Origin: CAVVUC01 sp963751395
GTDB taxonomy: Bacteria > Verrucomicrobiota > Verrucomicrobiia > Chthoniobacterales > Chthoniobacteraceae
Reading direction: 5' to 3'
NCBI GenBank assembly: GCA_963751395.1
Contig: CAVVUC010000004.1
Location: forward strand, 124,001 to 188,000
DNA length: 64,000 nucleotides
Positions within the stretch are counted from its first letter, which is position 1. Every line of letters begins with the position of its first letter. The notes under the pieces are model-generated. The model had not been told where the DNA came from and ran no database searches. It was given only the letters and a program-made list of their open reading frames with translations. Below are positions 55,215 through 64,000 of the stretch, piece by piece. Both the position numbers and the translations under genes were made by a program.

Positions 55215-55300
55215 TTAGGAATTAAGAATTACGAATTAAGAGGTTCACGGCACCTGACGCCGGGACTTTTTAATTCATAATTCATAATTCTTAACTCCTC
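55215..55300. repeat. Inverted GAATTA/ATTCATA heptad array between rpsO and pnp
   Basis: A left arm of imperfect 7-base units (GAATTAAGAATTACGAATTA then AGAGG) faces TTAATTCATAATTCATAATT then CTTAACTCCTC. The arms can form a stem with AGG/CCT ends, the same layout as 18906-19054. It is AT-rich in an otherwise GC-rich spacer. Confidence 0.75.
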
Positions 55301-55334
55301 GGGCCGGTGGGACAGTGATGCCCTCTACAATACC

Positions 55335-57584
55335 ATGCATCACACCATCACGAGCCAGATCGGCTCCAGCGAAATCACCATCGAAACCGGCAAGCTCGCC
55401 AAACTCGCCGACGGCGCAGTCACCGTGCGCAGCGGCGAAACCATCGTCCTCGTCTCCGCAGTTTCCGCAACCACACTCAAGGAAGGCCAGGACTGGTTCC
55501 CGCTGACCGTCGATTACCGCGAAAAGGCGGCGGCAGTCGGCAAGTTCCCCGGCGGCTACTTCAAGCGCGAAGGCCGTCCCACGGAAAAGGAAATCCTCAC
55601 CGCGCGCATGACGGACCGCCCGCTGCGTCCGCTGTTCCCGAAAGGCTACCTCTACGACACGCAGATCATCTCGCGTGCTGCTCAGCGCCGACGGCGAGAA
55701 CGATCCGGACATGCTCTCCATCAACGGCGCGAGCGCCGCGCTCATGGTCAGCGACATTCCGTTCGACGGCCCGGTCGGCGCCGTGCGCGTCGGTCGCGTG
55801 AACGGCGAGTTCATCGCCAACCCGACCCACACACAGCGCGAGGACAGCGACCTCGATCTCGTCTATGTCGGCACGCAGAACGACGTGATCATGATCGAAG
55901 GCGCGGCCCACGAACTTCCCGAAGAGGAATTCGTGAAGGCGCTCGAATTCGCGCATCCGTATCGTCCAGCAGATCATCGCCGCGCAGAACGAACTCGCCG
56001 CGAAAGTCGGCAAGCCAAAGCGCCAGGCTCCGCTCATGCTCGTGAGACGACGAGCTGCTCGAAGTCGCCTACGACGTCGCGGGCGACCGCATCGAGGCCG
56101 CGCTTTACACCCCGAGCAAAGTCGCGCGCAGCAAAGCCGTCGATGCGCTCAAGGCCGAAGTCAAAGCCGCGATCCTCGAGAAATATCCCGAGGCCACGCC
56201 GTTCGAGATTTCGCCAGGCGTTCGATTATCTGCAGAAAAAGGCGTTCCGCGTGAGCATCCTCGACCGGCAGAAGCGCTGCGACGGCCGCGGCTACCACGA
56301 CCTCCGCCAGCTCACCGCCGAAGTCGGTCTGCTCCCGCGCTCGCACGGCTCCGCGCTCTTCTCGCGCGGCGAGACGCAGGCCGTCGCGCTTGCGACGCTC
56401 GCGCCCGGCCGACGAAGCGCAGGATCTCGACGGCTACACCGGCGGCGAGACGACCAAGAGCTTCATCCTGCACTACAACTTCCCGCCGTTCAGCGTCGGC
56501 GAAACCGGACGCACCGGCTCGCCCGGACGCCGCGAGATCGGCCACGGCGCGCTCGCCGAGCGCTCGATCGAACCGGTCATCCCGTCGCGAATCGACTTCC
56601 CTTACGCCATCCGCATCAGCAGCGAGATCATGGAGTCGAACGGCTCCACCTCGATGGCCAGCGTCTGCGCGGGCGTGCTCGCGCTCATGGATGCCGGCGT
56701 GCCGATCAAGAAACCCGTCGCCGGCATCTCCGTCGGCCTCGTCACCGAATTCAACGGCGACCAGCTCACGCGCTACACCACGCTGCTCGACATCATCGGC
56801 AGCGAGGATCATTTCGGCGACATGGACTTCAAACTCTGCGGCACCGACGCGGGCGTCACCGGCTTCCAGCTCGACCTCAAGCTCCCCGGCGTCAGCCACA
56901 AGATCCTGACCGAAGCCATCTACGAAGCCAAAGGCGCGCGCGGCAAGATCCTCGAAGTCATGACCGCTGCGCTCCCCGCGCCGCGCACCGAGATGAGCCC
57001 TTACGCCCCGCGCATCGAGACGGTGAAAATCCCCGTCGATAAGATCGGCCTGCTCATCGGCCCCGGCGGCAAGACCATCAAGGGCATCGTCGCCGAAACC
57101 GGCGCGGAGATTAACATCGAGGACGACGGCTCCGTCCACATCTACTCGAACAACGGCGACAGCCTTGCGCGCGCCAAGCAGATCATCCAAGGCATGACCA
57201 AGGAGATCGAAGTCGGCGAGGTCTATCAAGGCACCGTCGTTTCCATCAAGGAATTCGGCTGCTTCGTCGAAGTCCTGCCCGGCAAGGACGGCCTCTGCCA
57301 CATCTCCGAGCTCGCGGACTTCCGCGTCAACAGAACCGAGGACGTGGTCAAGAACCGGCGACATGATCTGGGTCAAATGCATCGGCGTCGATGACAAGGG
57401 CCGCGTGAAACTCAGCCGCAGAGCCGCGATGAAAGATCGCGACGAAGAGGCAGGCGCAACCCCTGCAGCCCTCGCAAACCCCATGCCCGACAGCGGCGGC
57501 GACCGTGGCGACCGGGGGGACCGCGGCGACCGGGGTGACCGTGGCCGCCGGGGAGACCGCCGGGGCGGACGCGATCGCGACTAA
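55335..57584 (+). pseudogene. pnp: Polyribonucleotide nucleotidyltransferase gene broken by six +1 frameshifts
   Basis: All PNPase parts are present but in rotating frames: MHHTITSQIGSSEITIETGKLA to DTQII; LLSADGENDPDMLSING to KALEF; IRIVQQIIAAQNELAAKVGKP; DELLEVAYDVAGDRIEAAL; QAFDYLQKKAFRVSILDRQK to LATLAP; DEAQDLDGYTGGETTKSF through the KH (IGLLIGPGGKTIKG) and S1 domains; then DMIWVKCIGVDDKGRVKLS. Each switch needs removal of one base, near 55674, 55954, 56046, 56214, 56405 and 57353. Corrected length is about 747 residues with an RGD-rich tail. It degrades RNA with RNase E-type complexes. Either a sequencing artefact or recent inactivation. Confidence 0.9.
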
Positions 57585-57617
57585 GCCTGTTTCAAAAGCG
57601 AACACTTCACCAGAATC

Positions 57618-57651
57618 GCCGCTCCGCAACGAGCGGCGGTTTTGCTTTTGT
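57618..57651 (+). terminator. Rho-independent terminator after pnp
   Basis: CGCCGCTC (57618-57625) pairs perfectly with GAGCGGCG (57632-57639) around a 6-base loop, followed by GTTTTGCTTTTG. It is 34 bases after the pnp stop, a classic layout. The stem also precedes the cyclase gene, separating the two transcripts. Confidence 0.85.
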
Positions 57652-57676
57652 CTGGAAATCTGTTTTGCTGCCAGAA

Positions 57677-60325
57677 ATGACTGACCGACCCGTCGGAACC
57701 ATCACGTTCCTTTTCACCGACATCGAAGGAAGCTCCCGGCTTTGGGAGGAGTTTCCCGAGACGATGGGCAGGGCGCTTGCGCGGCATGATTTCATCGTGC
57801 GCCAGGCAGTCGAGGCGCACTCGGGCTATGTCTTCAAGACCATGGGCGATGCGTTTTGCGTCGCGTTCGATCACGCGGTGGACGCACTGGCCGCGGCGCT
57901 CGAAGCTCAGCGCGCGTTGCTGGCCGAGAACTGGAGCGAGACCGGACCGATCCGCGCGCGGATGGCGCTGCACACCGGAGCGGTGGAACATCGCGAGGGG
58001 GATTATTTCGGCCCGCCGCTCAATCGCGTAAGCCGCCTGCTTGCCACGGCACATGGCGGCCAGACGGTGCTTTCGCGGGCGACGGCGGAACTCGTGCGCG
58101 ATCTGCTGGGCGACGGCGACACGCTGCGCGACTTGGGCGAGCGGCGTTTGCGCGACTTGAACCGACCCGAGCATATCTTTCAGGTCACCGCGCGCGATCT
58201 GCCCGCAGACTTTCCGGCGCTGCGTTCGCTCGAGGCGATCCCGAACAACCTGCCCGTGCAGTTGACCAGCTTCATCGGTCGTGAACGGGAAATGGAGGAG
58301 GTCAAGCGCCTGCTCGATACGACGCATTTGCTCACGCTGAAAGGCACAGGCGGCACCGGCAAGACGCGGCTTTCGCTGCAAGCAGCGGCGGACGTTTTGG
58401 AGAAATTTCCCGATGGTCTGTGGTTCGTCGAGTTCGCCACGCTGTCCGATCCCGATCTCGTCGTCGAGGCGGTCGCCGGCGCGGTGGGCGTGCGCGAGGA
58501 GCCGGAGCATCCGCTGGCGAAAACGCTCACCAATTTTCTCCGCGAGAAATCGGCGCTGCTCATCTTCGACAACTGCGAGCACCTCGTCGCCGAGATCGCG
58601 CGCCTCGCCGAAACCCTCCTGCGCGCCTGCCCGAAGCTGCGCATCCTCGCGAGCAGCCGCGAGGCGCTCGGCATCGTCGGCGAGACAACTTTTCCCGTGC
58701 CGCCGCTCTCGCTGCCGGACCATTGGCGCAATCTCGCGACCGGCGAGGATTCCGTCGCCGACCTTTTGCAGTTCGAGGCCGTGCGGCTTTTCGTCGATCG
58801 CGTCGGCGCGGTGAAGCCGGGCTTCTCGATCACGAAGGAAAACGCGGAAGCCGTGGCGCAGATTTGCTGGCGGCTCGACGGCATCCCGCTCGCCATCGAG
58901 CTTGCCGCCGCGCGCGTGAAAGTTCTCTCGACGCAGCAAATCGCAGAACGCCTCGACGACATGTTTCGCCTTCTCACCGGCGGCAGCCGCACCGCGATGC
59001 CCCGCCAGCAGACGCTCCGCGCGCTCATTGACTGGAGCCACGATCTTCTCTCCGAGCCCGAGCGCATGTTGCTGAGGCGGCTCGCCGTGTTTGTGCGGGG
59101 CCGCACGCTCGAAGCGGCCGAGGCCGTGTGTGCGGGCGACGGCGTGGAAGCGTTTGAGGTGCTGGATTTGCTGACTCAACTGGTGGACAAATCGCTCGTC
59201 ACAGTCGAGCGCGACCAGTGGAGTGAGGCCCGCTACTTCATCCTCGAATCCGTGTGGGATTATTGTCAGGAAAAACTCGAGGCGGCAGGCGAGGCCGCGA
59301 CAACTCGCCAACGGCACCTCGATTATTTCACGAATCTGGCGGAACAGGCCGAACTGAAACTTGTCGGCCCAGATCAGGTCGAGTGGCTTGACCGGCTGGA
59401 AATTGAACGCGGCAATTTCCGCGTGGCGCTGGAAGCGAGCGTCGAACTGCCGGGCTGTGTCGAAGCGGGCCTGCGGTTGTCCGCCGCGCTGACACGCTAC
59501 TGGGAGGTGCGCAGTCATCTGCGCGAGGCACACGAACATTTCAAGAGGCTGCTTTCCCATCCCGACGCAGCCGCACGCACTCCGGCGCGGGCCAGGGCGC
59601 TTCTCGGCGCGGGCCGTATCGGCTGGTGCCAGGACGACAACGCGTGGGCCGTTCCGTGTTTCGAGGAAGCCATCGGGATCTTTCGCGAGCATGGCGACCG
59701 GCTTCATGCCGCGACCGCAACCGGGTTTCTCGGTTTTGTCGCGCGCTCCGAGCAGAATAACGAACTCGCGGAGTCGCTTTTCAAGGAGTGCCTCGCGGTC
59801 GGCGAAGAGCTGTCCGAGCCGCGTCTTGTCGCCGTCGCTCAAAGCGGCCTCGGCACACTGGCCAACGACAGGGGCGACAACCTGAAAGCGCGCACGCTGA
59901 AACAATTGAGTCTCGAGGTTTTCCGCCAGACCGGGGACAAATGGATCATCGGACTGCTTGTCTGGAGCCTTGGCAACGTTGCCGCCGCGCAGGGCGACCA
60001 CGCCGCCGCCAACGCTTATTATCGCGACACCCTCAAAACTGCGCAGGAACTCGGCAACAAATGGATCCTGCCCTACATCCTCGAAGGCTTCGGCGATGTG
60101 GCCATGCTCCAGAACCGGGCCACCCGCGCCGCGCGCCTGTTCGGAGCCGCCGACGCCCTCCGCGCCGCGATGGGCCTGGTTATGCCGCCCGCCGAACGCC
60201 TCTCGCACAGCCGCTCCGTCGCTGCCATTCGCACCACCCTTTCCGAAACCGAACTCGAAGCCGCATGGGAAGAAGGCCGCAACATGAAAGTGGATCAGGC
60301 GCTGGCATTGGCGCTGGAGAACTGA
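57677..60325 (+). CDS. Adenylate cyclase domain / STAND ATPase / TPR signalling protein
   Basis: 882 residues from ATG 57677 (TTG 57665 also in frame). The class III cyclase domain has ITFLFTDIEGSSRLWEE with the first metal Asp, FKTMGDAFCVAF with the second, and NRVSRLLATAHGG with the transition-state Asn/Arg; the Lys before TMGD fits ATP as substrate. A STAND/NB-ARC ATPase follows (GTGGTGKTRLS, about 222-232; LLIFDNCEHL; GIPLAIELAAAR). The C-terminus is TPR-like helices (about 560-870) with no HTH. The architecture is known, e.g. in actinobacteria. cAMP could feed the channel encoded at 9176. Confidence 0.9.
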   Translation: MTDRPVGTITFLFTDIEGSSRLWEEFPETMGRALARHDFIVRQAVEAHSGYVFKTMGDAFCVAFDHAVDALAAALEAQRALLAENWSETGPIRARMALHTGAVEHREGDYFGPPLNRVSRLLATAHGGQTVLSRATAELVRDLLGDGDTLRDLGERRLRDLNRPEHIFQVTARDLPADFPALRSLEAIPNNLPVQLTSFIGREREMEEVKRLLDTTHLLTLKGTGGTGKTRLSLQAAADVLEKFPDGLWFVEFATLSDPDLVVEAVAGAVGVREEPEHPLAKTLTNFLREKSALLIFDNCEHLVAEIARLAETLLRACPKLRILASSREALGIVGETTFPVPPLSLPDHWRNLATGEDSVADLLQFEAVRLFVDRVGAVKPGFSITKENAEAVAQICWRLDGIPLAIELAAARVKVLSTQQIAERLDDMFRLLTGGSRTAMPRQQTLRALIDWSHDLLSEPERMLLRRLAVFVRGRTLEAAEAVCAGDGVEAFEVLDLLTQLVDKSLVTVERDQWSEARYFILESVWDYCQEKLEAAGEAATTRQRHLDYFTNLAEQAELKLVGPDQVEWLDRLEIERGNFRVALEASVELPGCVEAGLRLSAALTRYWEVRSHLREAHEHFKRLLSHPDAAARTPARARALLGAGRIGWCQDDNAWAVPCFEEAIGIFREHGDRLHAATATGFLGFVARSEQNNELAESLFKECLAVGEELSEPRLVAVAQSGLGTLANDRGDNLKARTLKQLSLEVFRQTGDKWIIGLLVWSLGNVAAAQGDHAAANAYYRDTLKTAQELGNKWILPYILEGFGDVAMLQNRATRAARLFGAADALRAAMGLVMPPAERLSHSRSVAAIRTTLSETELEAAWEEGRNMKVDQALALALEN

Positions 60326-60673
60326 GCGGGGATCTTGAAAGAGGAGGACTTTTCGAGCGAGTTACACAATGACACCGCAGGAAGCGGTTGCTCTTATTCA
60401 CTTTCCTGCTCCTGCTCCTGTTCAAAGAAACAAAGGCATAAGATCAAGAAACCCGACGCGGATTCCTGCACTCGGATTGTGTAAATCGTTTCAGACCGCT
60501 TCGGGAATCCTTATGCTCGTAAGGGCGGCTGCACATGAACGCATGCTGCCAGCCAGCAAACAGAGTTTCAAGCGTCTGTAGCGTTCCCAAAGCGCGCGTG
60601 GCGAACTTTGGAAACGAGAGCAAAAACGTTCGCCCGCGATCGGCTCGATTTTCAGTATGTGTTGCCGTGTGCT
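60326..60673. other. Spacer between convergent genes
   Basis: No gene with protein character. TTCCTGCTCCTGCTCCTGTTC near 60400-60422 is a single arm of the CT-rich short-period repeat also seen at 10695-10782. Short frames on both strands look random. No clear terminator was identified. Confidence 0.45.
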
Positions 60674-62307
60674 TCAAAGCCGCTTCGCAAGCCGCTTCGC
60701 GAGGCGTTCGAGCGCGGGGGAGCGGTCGAGCGGGTCGAGGCGCACGTCGATCAAGCTGAAGCTCGCGTTGTTTTCCATGGCGGCGCGCAATGCGGCGTCG
60801 AGCTGCTCTTCGGTTTCGACGAGCCAGCCGCTTCCCGCGCCGAGCAGATCGGGAAGCCGGTGGTAATTCCAGCGGAGCACGTCGTTGTAGGGGCGTCCTG
60901 CATCTGGCGCTCGGTGCCGTAGCCGCTGTTGTTCAGCACGATGACGATCGGCCTCAGCCCGAACCGCACCGCCGTCGAGAGTTCCATGCCGGTCATTTGA
61001 AACGCGCCGTCGCCGACGAGCACAAGCGGGCGCAGTTTCGGGTTCGCGATTTCCACGCCGATGGCGGCAGGGACGGCGAAGCCCATCGACGCATAATACG
61101 CCGGGCCGAGGAACTCGGTGAGGTTGTGGATGAACAAATCCGCCGCGCCAAAGAGCGCGTCGCCAACATCGGCCACGACGACGGTTTCGTCGGTGATGAA
61201 CGAGTTCAGCCGTTGGAACAGGCGTTGCACCGTGACTGCGGCTCCGCGTTTCGCCTTGAACGGCGCGGGCTTCGGCGGCGACGGAAGCCGGCCATTCTTG
61301 CGGCGCTTGAGTTTCGCATCAAGCAGGCCGCACATGAAATCCTTGAAGCGCACGTCCTCGAAGTTGTGATAGCGGATGACGAGCTTTTCGCTGGTGGCGT
61401 TGATCGAGCGCGAGGGATCGAGCCGCGCGGTATAGACGCCGAGGTTGATGTCGGTCATGAACGCGCCGAGCACGATGAGGCAGTCGCTCGACTCGACGTA
61501 TTCGCGCACGGCGTCGCGGCCCATCGCGCCTTCATAGACGCCGAGGTAAAGCGGATGCCGCTCGCTGATGACCGACTTGCCGAGAATCGTCGAGGCGAAC
61601 GGGATGTTCGTTTTTTTCAGCAACTCCAAAAGCGCTTCCTGCAAGCCGAAGCGATGCACTTCGACATCGGCGAGGATCACCGGCTGGCGCGCGTTGTTGA
61701 TCATGCCGGCGGCTTCAAGCAGCGCCTCTTGCAGCGCGGCCGGATCGCTCGTTTCGTGAAGGCTGGCCGGTTTGTGATGCGCAAGCCCCGGAACGCCGGC
61801 CATGTCGCGCGGCAGCTCGATATAAACCGGGCGCTTGTATCGAAGCGCGGCGTGCAGCACCCGGTCGATTTCCGCGAACGCGGTCTGCGGATCGCTGAGC
61901 ACCGTCGAGGCGACGGTCAGTTGCTCGAAGACTTTCTTCTGCGTGTCGAACTCGCGGACTTTGTGATGGAGCAGCGGATTTTTCTCGCGCTCCTTCATGC
62001 CCGGCGCACCGCTGATCACGACAACGGGCGATTTTTCCGCGAATGCCTCGGCGGTGGTGTTCGCGACTTTCAAACCGCCGACGCAATAGGTGATGCAAAC
62101 CGCGCCCAGCCCGCGCAGCCGCGCATAAGCATCCGCTGCAAAACCGGCGCCCTGCTCGTCGCAGGTCGTGATTGTCTCCAGCGGGCTGTGCAGGAGCAGA
62201 TCGTAAAAACCGAGCACGTAATCGCCGGGAATGCCGAACACATGCCCGACGCCATGAGCGCGCAATCGCTCGATGAGGTATTGGCCGATGCTGACAGGGG
62301 TTTTCAT
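60674..62307 (-). pseudogene. Pyruvate/indolepyruvate decarboxylase-type ThDP enzyme, frameshifted near the C-terminus
   Basis: Starts at ATG 62307 behind GAGGAGGAAAA, a strong ribosome binding site. ThDP features: the activating Glu in TCDEQGAGFAADAYAR, paired His in NPLLHHKVREFD, and cofactor motif GDGAFQMTGMELSTAVRFGLRPIVIVLNN. After YGTERQMQD the frame breaks near 60890-60895. Restoring one base gives GPYNDVLRWNYHRLPDLLGAGSGWLV and a normal C-terminus, about 544 residues. Such enzymes decarboxylate 2-oxoacids to aldehydes (PDC or IPDC); the substrate is not resolved. If real, the shift removes the last about 70 residues. An IS lies just upstream. Confidence 0.82.
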
Positions 62308-62510
62308 TTTTCCTCCTCGATGGACAGGATCATGGCACCCCTTCGCAACCAAGACACCAAGAAATTACCGGACTCGAGTGCGGCCTGCTCCACAGCGTCG
62401 GAATGAAAACCGGGTGTCTGAACAAATTGGTTGTCGGGGAATGTTCAAAAGTGGACTGAGACGGTTCAAAAGTGGAATTCTCACTTTGGGGTGCATATTC
62501 AAGTTGACTC

Positions 62511-62579
62511 CCGCATAAATGCAGGCTCGGAGGAGGCCGGAGCGGAGCGGAGGCCGACGGAGAGCCTGCATTTATGCGG
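62511..62579 (+). promoter_or_regulatory. 18-bp perfect hairpin covering the transposase start codon
   Basis: The arms 62511-62528 and 62562-62579 are perfectly complementary (CCGCATAAATGCAGGCTC and its reverse complement) around a 33-base purine-rich loop that includes GGAGGAGG. The right arm contains the first transposase ATG (62574). In a read-through transcript this stem would bury the start codon and should lower translation, as protective hairpins do in other IS elements. Confidence 0.8.
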
Positions 62580-63824
62580 CGGCCCTCCCCTCCCGAGGCG
62601 GAAGCATGTCAGCTTTCTTTGATCGCGCTCTCTGCGCATTACACACCATCTTCCTGCCTTGAAAAGAAACAGATCATCCACCGCCTGCCGCCGCGTTTTG
62701 TGCTCCGCATCCTTGCCGATTTCAATGACGGGAACCTCGACGCATCTGCGGCCGCCAGACATTTAGGCATCGGCAAATCCCGCCTCTATGAGCTGCGGAG
62801 CGACTACCTGAGCAGCAGAAGGACCTGCCAACCCAAAGCCAGCGGCGGCGGACATGGCCGCGTTTGGCCCGAAAAAGTCAGGGCATTCCTTCAAGACTTC
62901 CTGCCCTTGCAGAACCCGCCCAACTACCAACTCGTGGCTGACGAACTTCTCCGCCTCTGCAACTTCAAGCGGGCGAGATCCAGCGTTGAAGTTCATGTCA
63001 AAACGCACTTCTCCCACCTCGTCCCTGCCGTCGCGCGAAAACAGCGCGCCTGCCGCCGCTTCCGCCGCGCACACATCGGAGAGCTTTATCAGCACGACAG
63101 TTCCATCCACCAATGGTGGCCCGCCGCCGCCAAACAAATCCTTCTGCTCACCGTCGATGACCATTCCGGCTTCAATGTTGCCGGACGTTTCGTCTCTGCC
63201 GACACAACATGGAATCACTTCTGCCACCTCCGCGCCGCTTTCGAAATCCACGGGTTGCCAGACGCTGTTTACACTGACGCATTGAGTCTCTTTGGCCCGA
63301 GCTCTGCCAACGACCATAGCGATCCGAGAAGCGAGTTCCAACGCGCCCTGCTTGGCCTTGGCGTAGCTCACCTTGTCGCTCCGACTCCCCAGGCCAAAGG
63401 CAAGATCGAACGCCGATTTGGCACTTTCCAGAAACGCATCGTCACTCTCCTGGCTCACGCCAGAGTTCAGACTTGGGAGCATGCCGATGAAGTCCTCCAA
63501 ATGGAAATCAGCCGCCAGAACCGCACTCGCCAACGCAGCACCGGCAGGATCCCTCAGGATGTCTGGGAAAATGCCCTGCCGCAAAACAGGGGTCATCTTC
63601 GCCCACCACCTCCTTCCAGCCTGCTGGATCTCCACCTTTCCCTCCGCGCAATGCGCCGGGTCAACAATGACCAGACCATCGACTTTGAAGGCCAAAATTA
63701 TGAAATCGCAACCACCGCACGCCAATCGGTCGCCATCATACATCACCCGAACCGGAAATTTTGGGTCCTCGAGCATCCGCCAAAAGATGTATGGCCCTGT
63801 GTATTAGGTGCTTTCAGCTTGTGA
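62574..63824 (+). CDS. IS transposase, rve/DDE integrase type
   Basis: 416 residues from ATG 62574. The N-terminal helix-turn-helix (LDASAAARHLGIGKSRLYELRSDYL, about 50-75) precedes an rve integrase core. Candidate catalytic residues are Asp in LYQHDSSIHQ (about 172), Asp in AVYTDALSLF (about 232) and Glu in AKGKIERRFGTFQ (about 277). The C-terminal beta domain (RRVNNDQTIDFEGQNYEI) is typical. It resembles IS481/ISNCY-like transposases; the IS family is not fixed. The frame is intact, so the element may be active. Confidence 0.88.
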   Translation: MRRPSPPEAEACQLSLIALSAHYTPSSCLEKKQIIHRLPPRFVLRILADFNDGNLDASAAARHLGIGKSRLYELRSDYLSSRRTCQPKASGGGHGRVWPEKVRAFLQDFLPLQNPPNYQLVADELLRLCNFKRARSSVEVHVKTHFSHLVPAVARKQRACRRFRRAHIGELYQHDSSIHQWWPAAAKQILLLTVDDHSGFNVAGRFVSADTTWNHFCHLRAAFEIHGLPDAVYTDALSLFGPSSANDHSDPRSEFQRALLGLGVAHLVAPTPQAKGKIERRFGTFQKRIVTLLAHARVQTWEHADEVLQMEISRQNRTRQRSTGRIPQDVWENALPQNRGHLRPPPPSSLLDLHLSLRAMRRVNNDQTIDFEGQNYEIATTARQSVAIIHHPNRKFWVLEHPPKDVWPCVLGAFSL

Positions 63825-64000
63825 AAATAGTCCACTTTTGAACCGGCGAGAATTCCACTTTTGAACCGTCGCCGACACGGCACGACAAATTGGTTTGACG
63901 TGTAGGAGATATTCTTACACGAAAAGCGGTCGATTTCCATCTGGTAACGGCCGGGTCTTAATGGCTTAATAGAAATCGATTTTCTTTATGAACCGATTGC

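Larger units (their letters stand above)
62433..63876. mobile_element. Insertion sequence with rve-type transposase and doubled terminal repeats
   Basis: Outer ends 62433-62455 and 63854-63876 are inverted with 20 of 23 positions matching (GTCGG.GA..GTTCAAAAGTGGA). A perfect 23-base inverted pair GACGGTTCAAAAGTGGAATT (plus CTC) lies at 62460-62482 and 63848-63870, and a third copy of GGTTCAAAAGTGGACT is at 63829-63844. So each end has two TTCAAAAGTGGA sites. An 11-bp direct repeat ACAAATTGGTT flanks the element (62422-62432, 63885-63895) but is 8 bases off the right end. Confidence 0.85.

Noticed and set aside
55335..57584. Programmed +1 ribosomal frameshifting in pnp
   Set aside because: Six independent sites with no shared slippery sequence or slow codon context are implausible in a bacterium; read errors or mutation explain them better.
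57581..60208. An 875-codon open frame on the minus strand opposite the cyclase gene
   Set aside because: It is a high-GC antisense shadow. The plus-strand frame has complete cyclase, ATPase and TPR motifs; the antisense translation is Arg/Ala/Gly-rich with no domain.
62422..63895. ACAAATTGGTT as a definite target-site duplication of the IS
   Set aside because: The right copy is separated from the terminal repeat by 8 bases and the IS ends are ambiguous, so it is reported only as a flanking direct repeat.

Overview
The window reads as a chromosomal piece of a high-GC Gram-negative heterotroph, most likely of the Verrucomicrobiota. This is an inference from gene content: type II secretion, outer-membrane barrels, many exported glycoside hydrolases without SusC/SusD-like genes, DUF433/DUF5615 toxin-antitoxin genes, and abundant small palindromic and short-period repeats. 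No rRNA, tRNA or CRISPR array was seen. Several otherwise well-conserved genes carry single-base frameshifts, so either the assembly has indel errors or these genes are decaying.

Layout. 0-3.1 kb: the end of a type II secretion operon (gspJ-K-L-M-like). 3.3-17.9 kb: housekeeping and envelope genes: LpxH-like phosphoesterase, UgtP/MGD1-like glycosyltransferase, serS, a small toxin-antitoxin pair, tilS, a cyclic-nucleotide-gated MscS channel, a C-terminal protease, tsaD, a prenyl synthase, glpX, a truncated 5'-3' exonuclease gene, pdxH and an outer-membrane barrel protein. 18.0-22.8 kb: a nickel-uptake operon, nikR-porin-cbiM-cbiQ-cbiO, behind a textbook NikR operator that overlaps a promoter placed so close to the start codon that the mRNA should be leaderless. 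23.3-29.4 kb: a secreted DUF6055-like protein, a LOG-family protein, a DUF2254 membrane protein and a beta-CASP metallo-beta-lactamase.

29.7-43.9 kb: a carbohydrate-degradation island whose products almost all carry export signals: GH30, GH35, GH2, a five-bladed-propeller hydrolase, a GH67-like protein, an exported RbsD/FucU-like protein, a Tat-exported GH116 and a sialate O-acetylesterase-like enzyme. The mix points to a galactan- or arabinogalactan-type plant glycan. There is no dedicated transporter or regulator gene, but a perfect palindrome lies just upstream of the first gene.

44-54.7 kb: tyrS, then a complete type I restriction-modification operon (hsdM-hsdS-hsdR plus a YgjP/DUF45 metallopeptidase). 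A REP-associated tyrosine transposase and its palindromes sit between hsdS and hsdR, and hsdM is frameshifted in a (CG)4 tract. 54.8-60.3 kb: rpsO, a pnp gene broken by six +1 frameshifts, and an adenylate cyclase/STAND-ATPase/TPR protein. 60.7-63.9 kb: a frameshifted ThDP-dependent 2-oxoacid decarboxylase and an insertion sequence whose transposase start codon lies in the arm of an 18-bp perfect hairpin.

Intergenic DNA carries at least three repeat classes: inverted arrays of about 7-bp units between genes, GTCATTCYGAG hairpins, and a 28-bp GGCGGGACGCC-containing palindrome.
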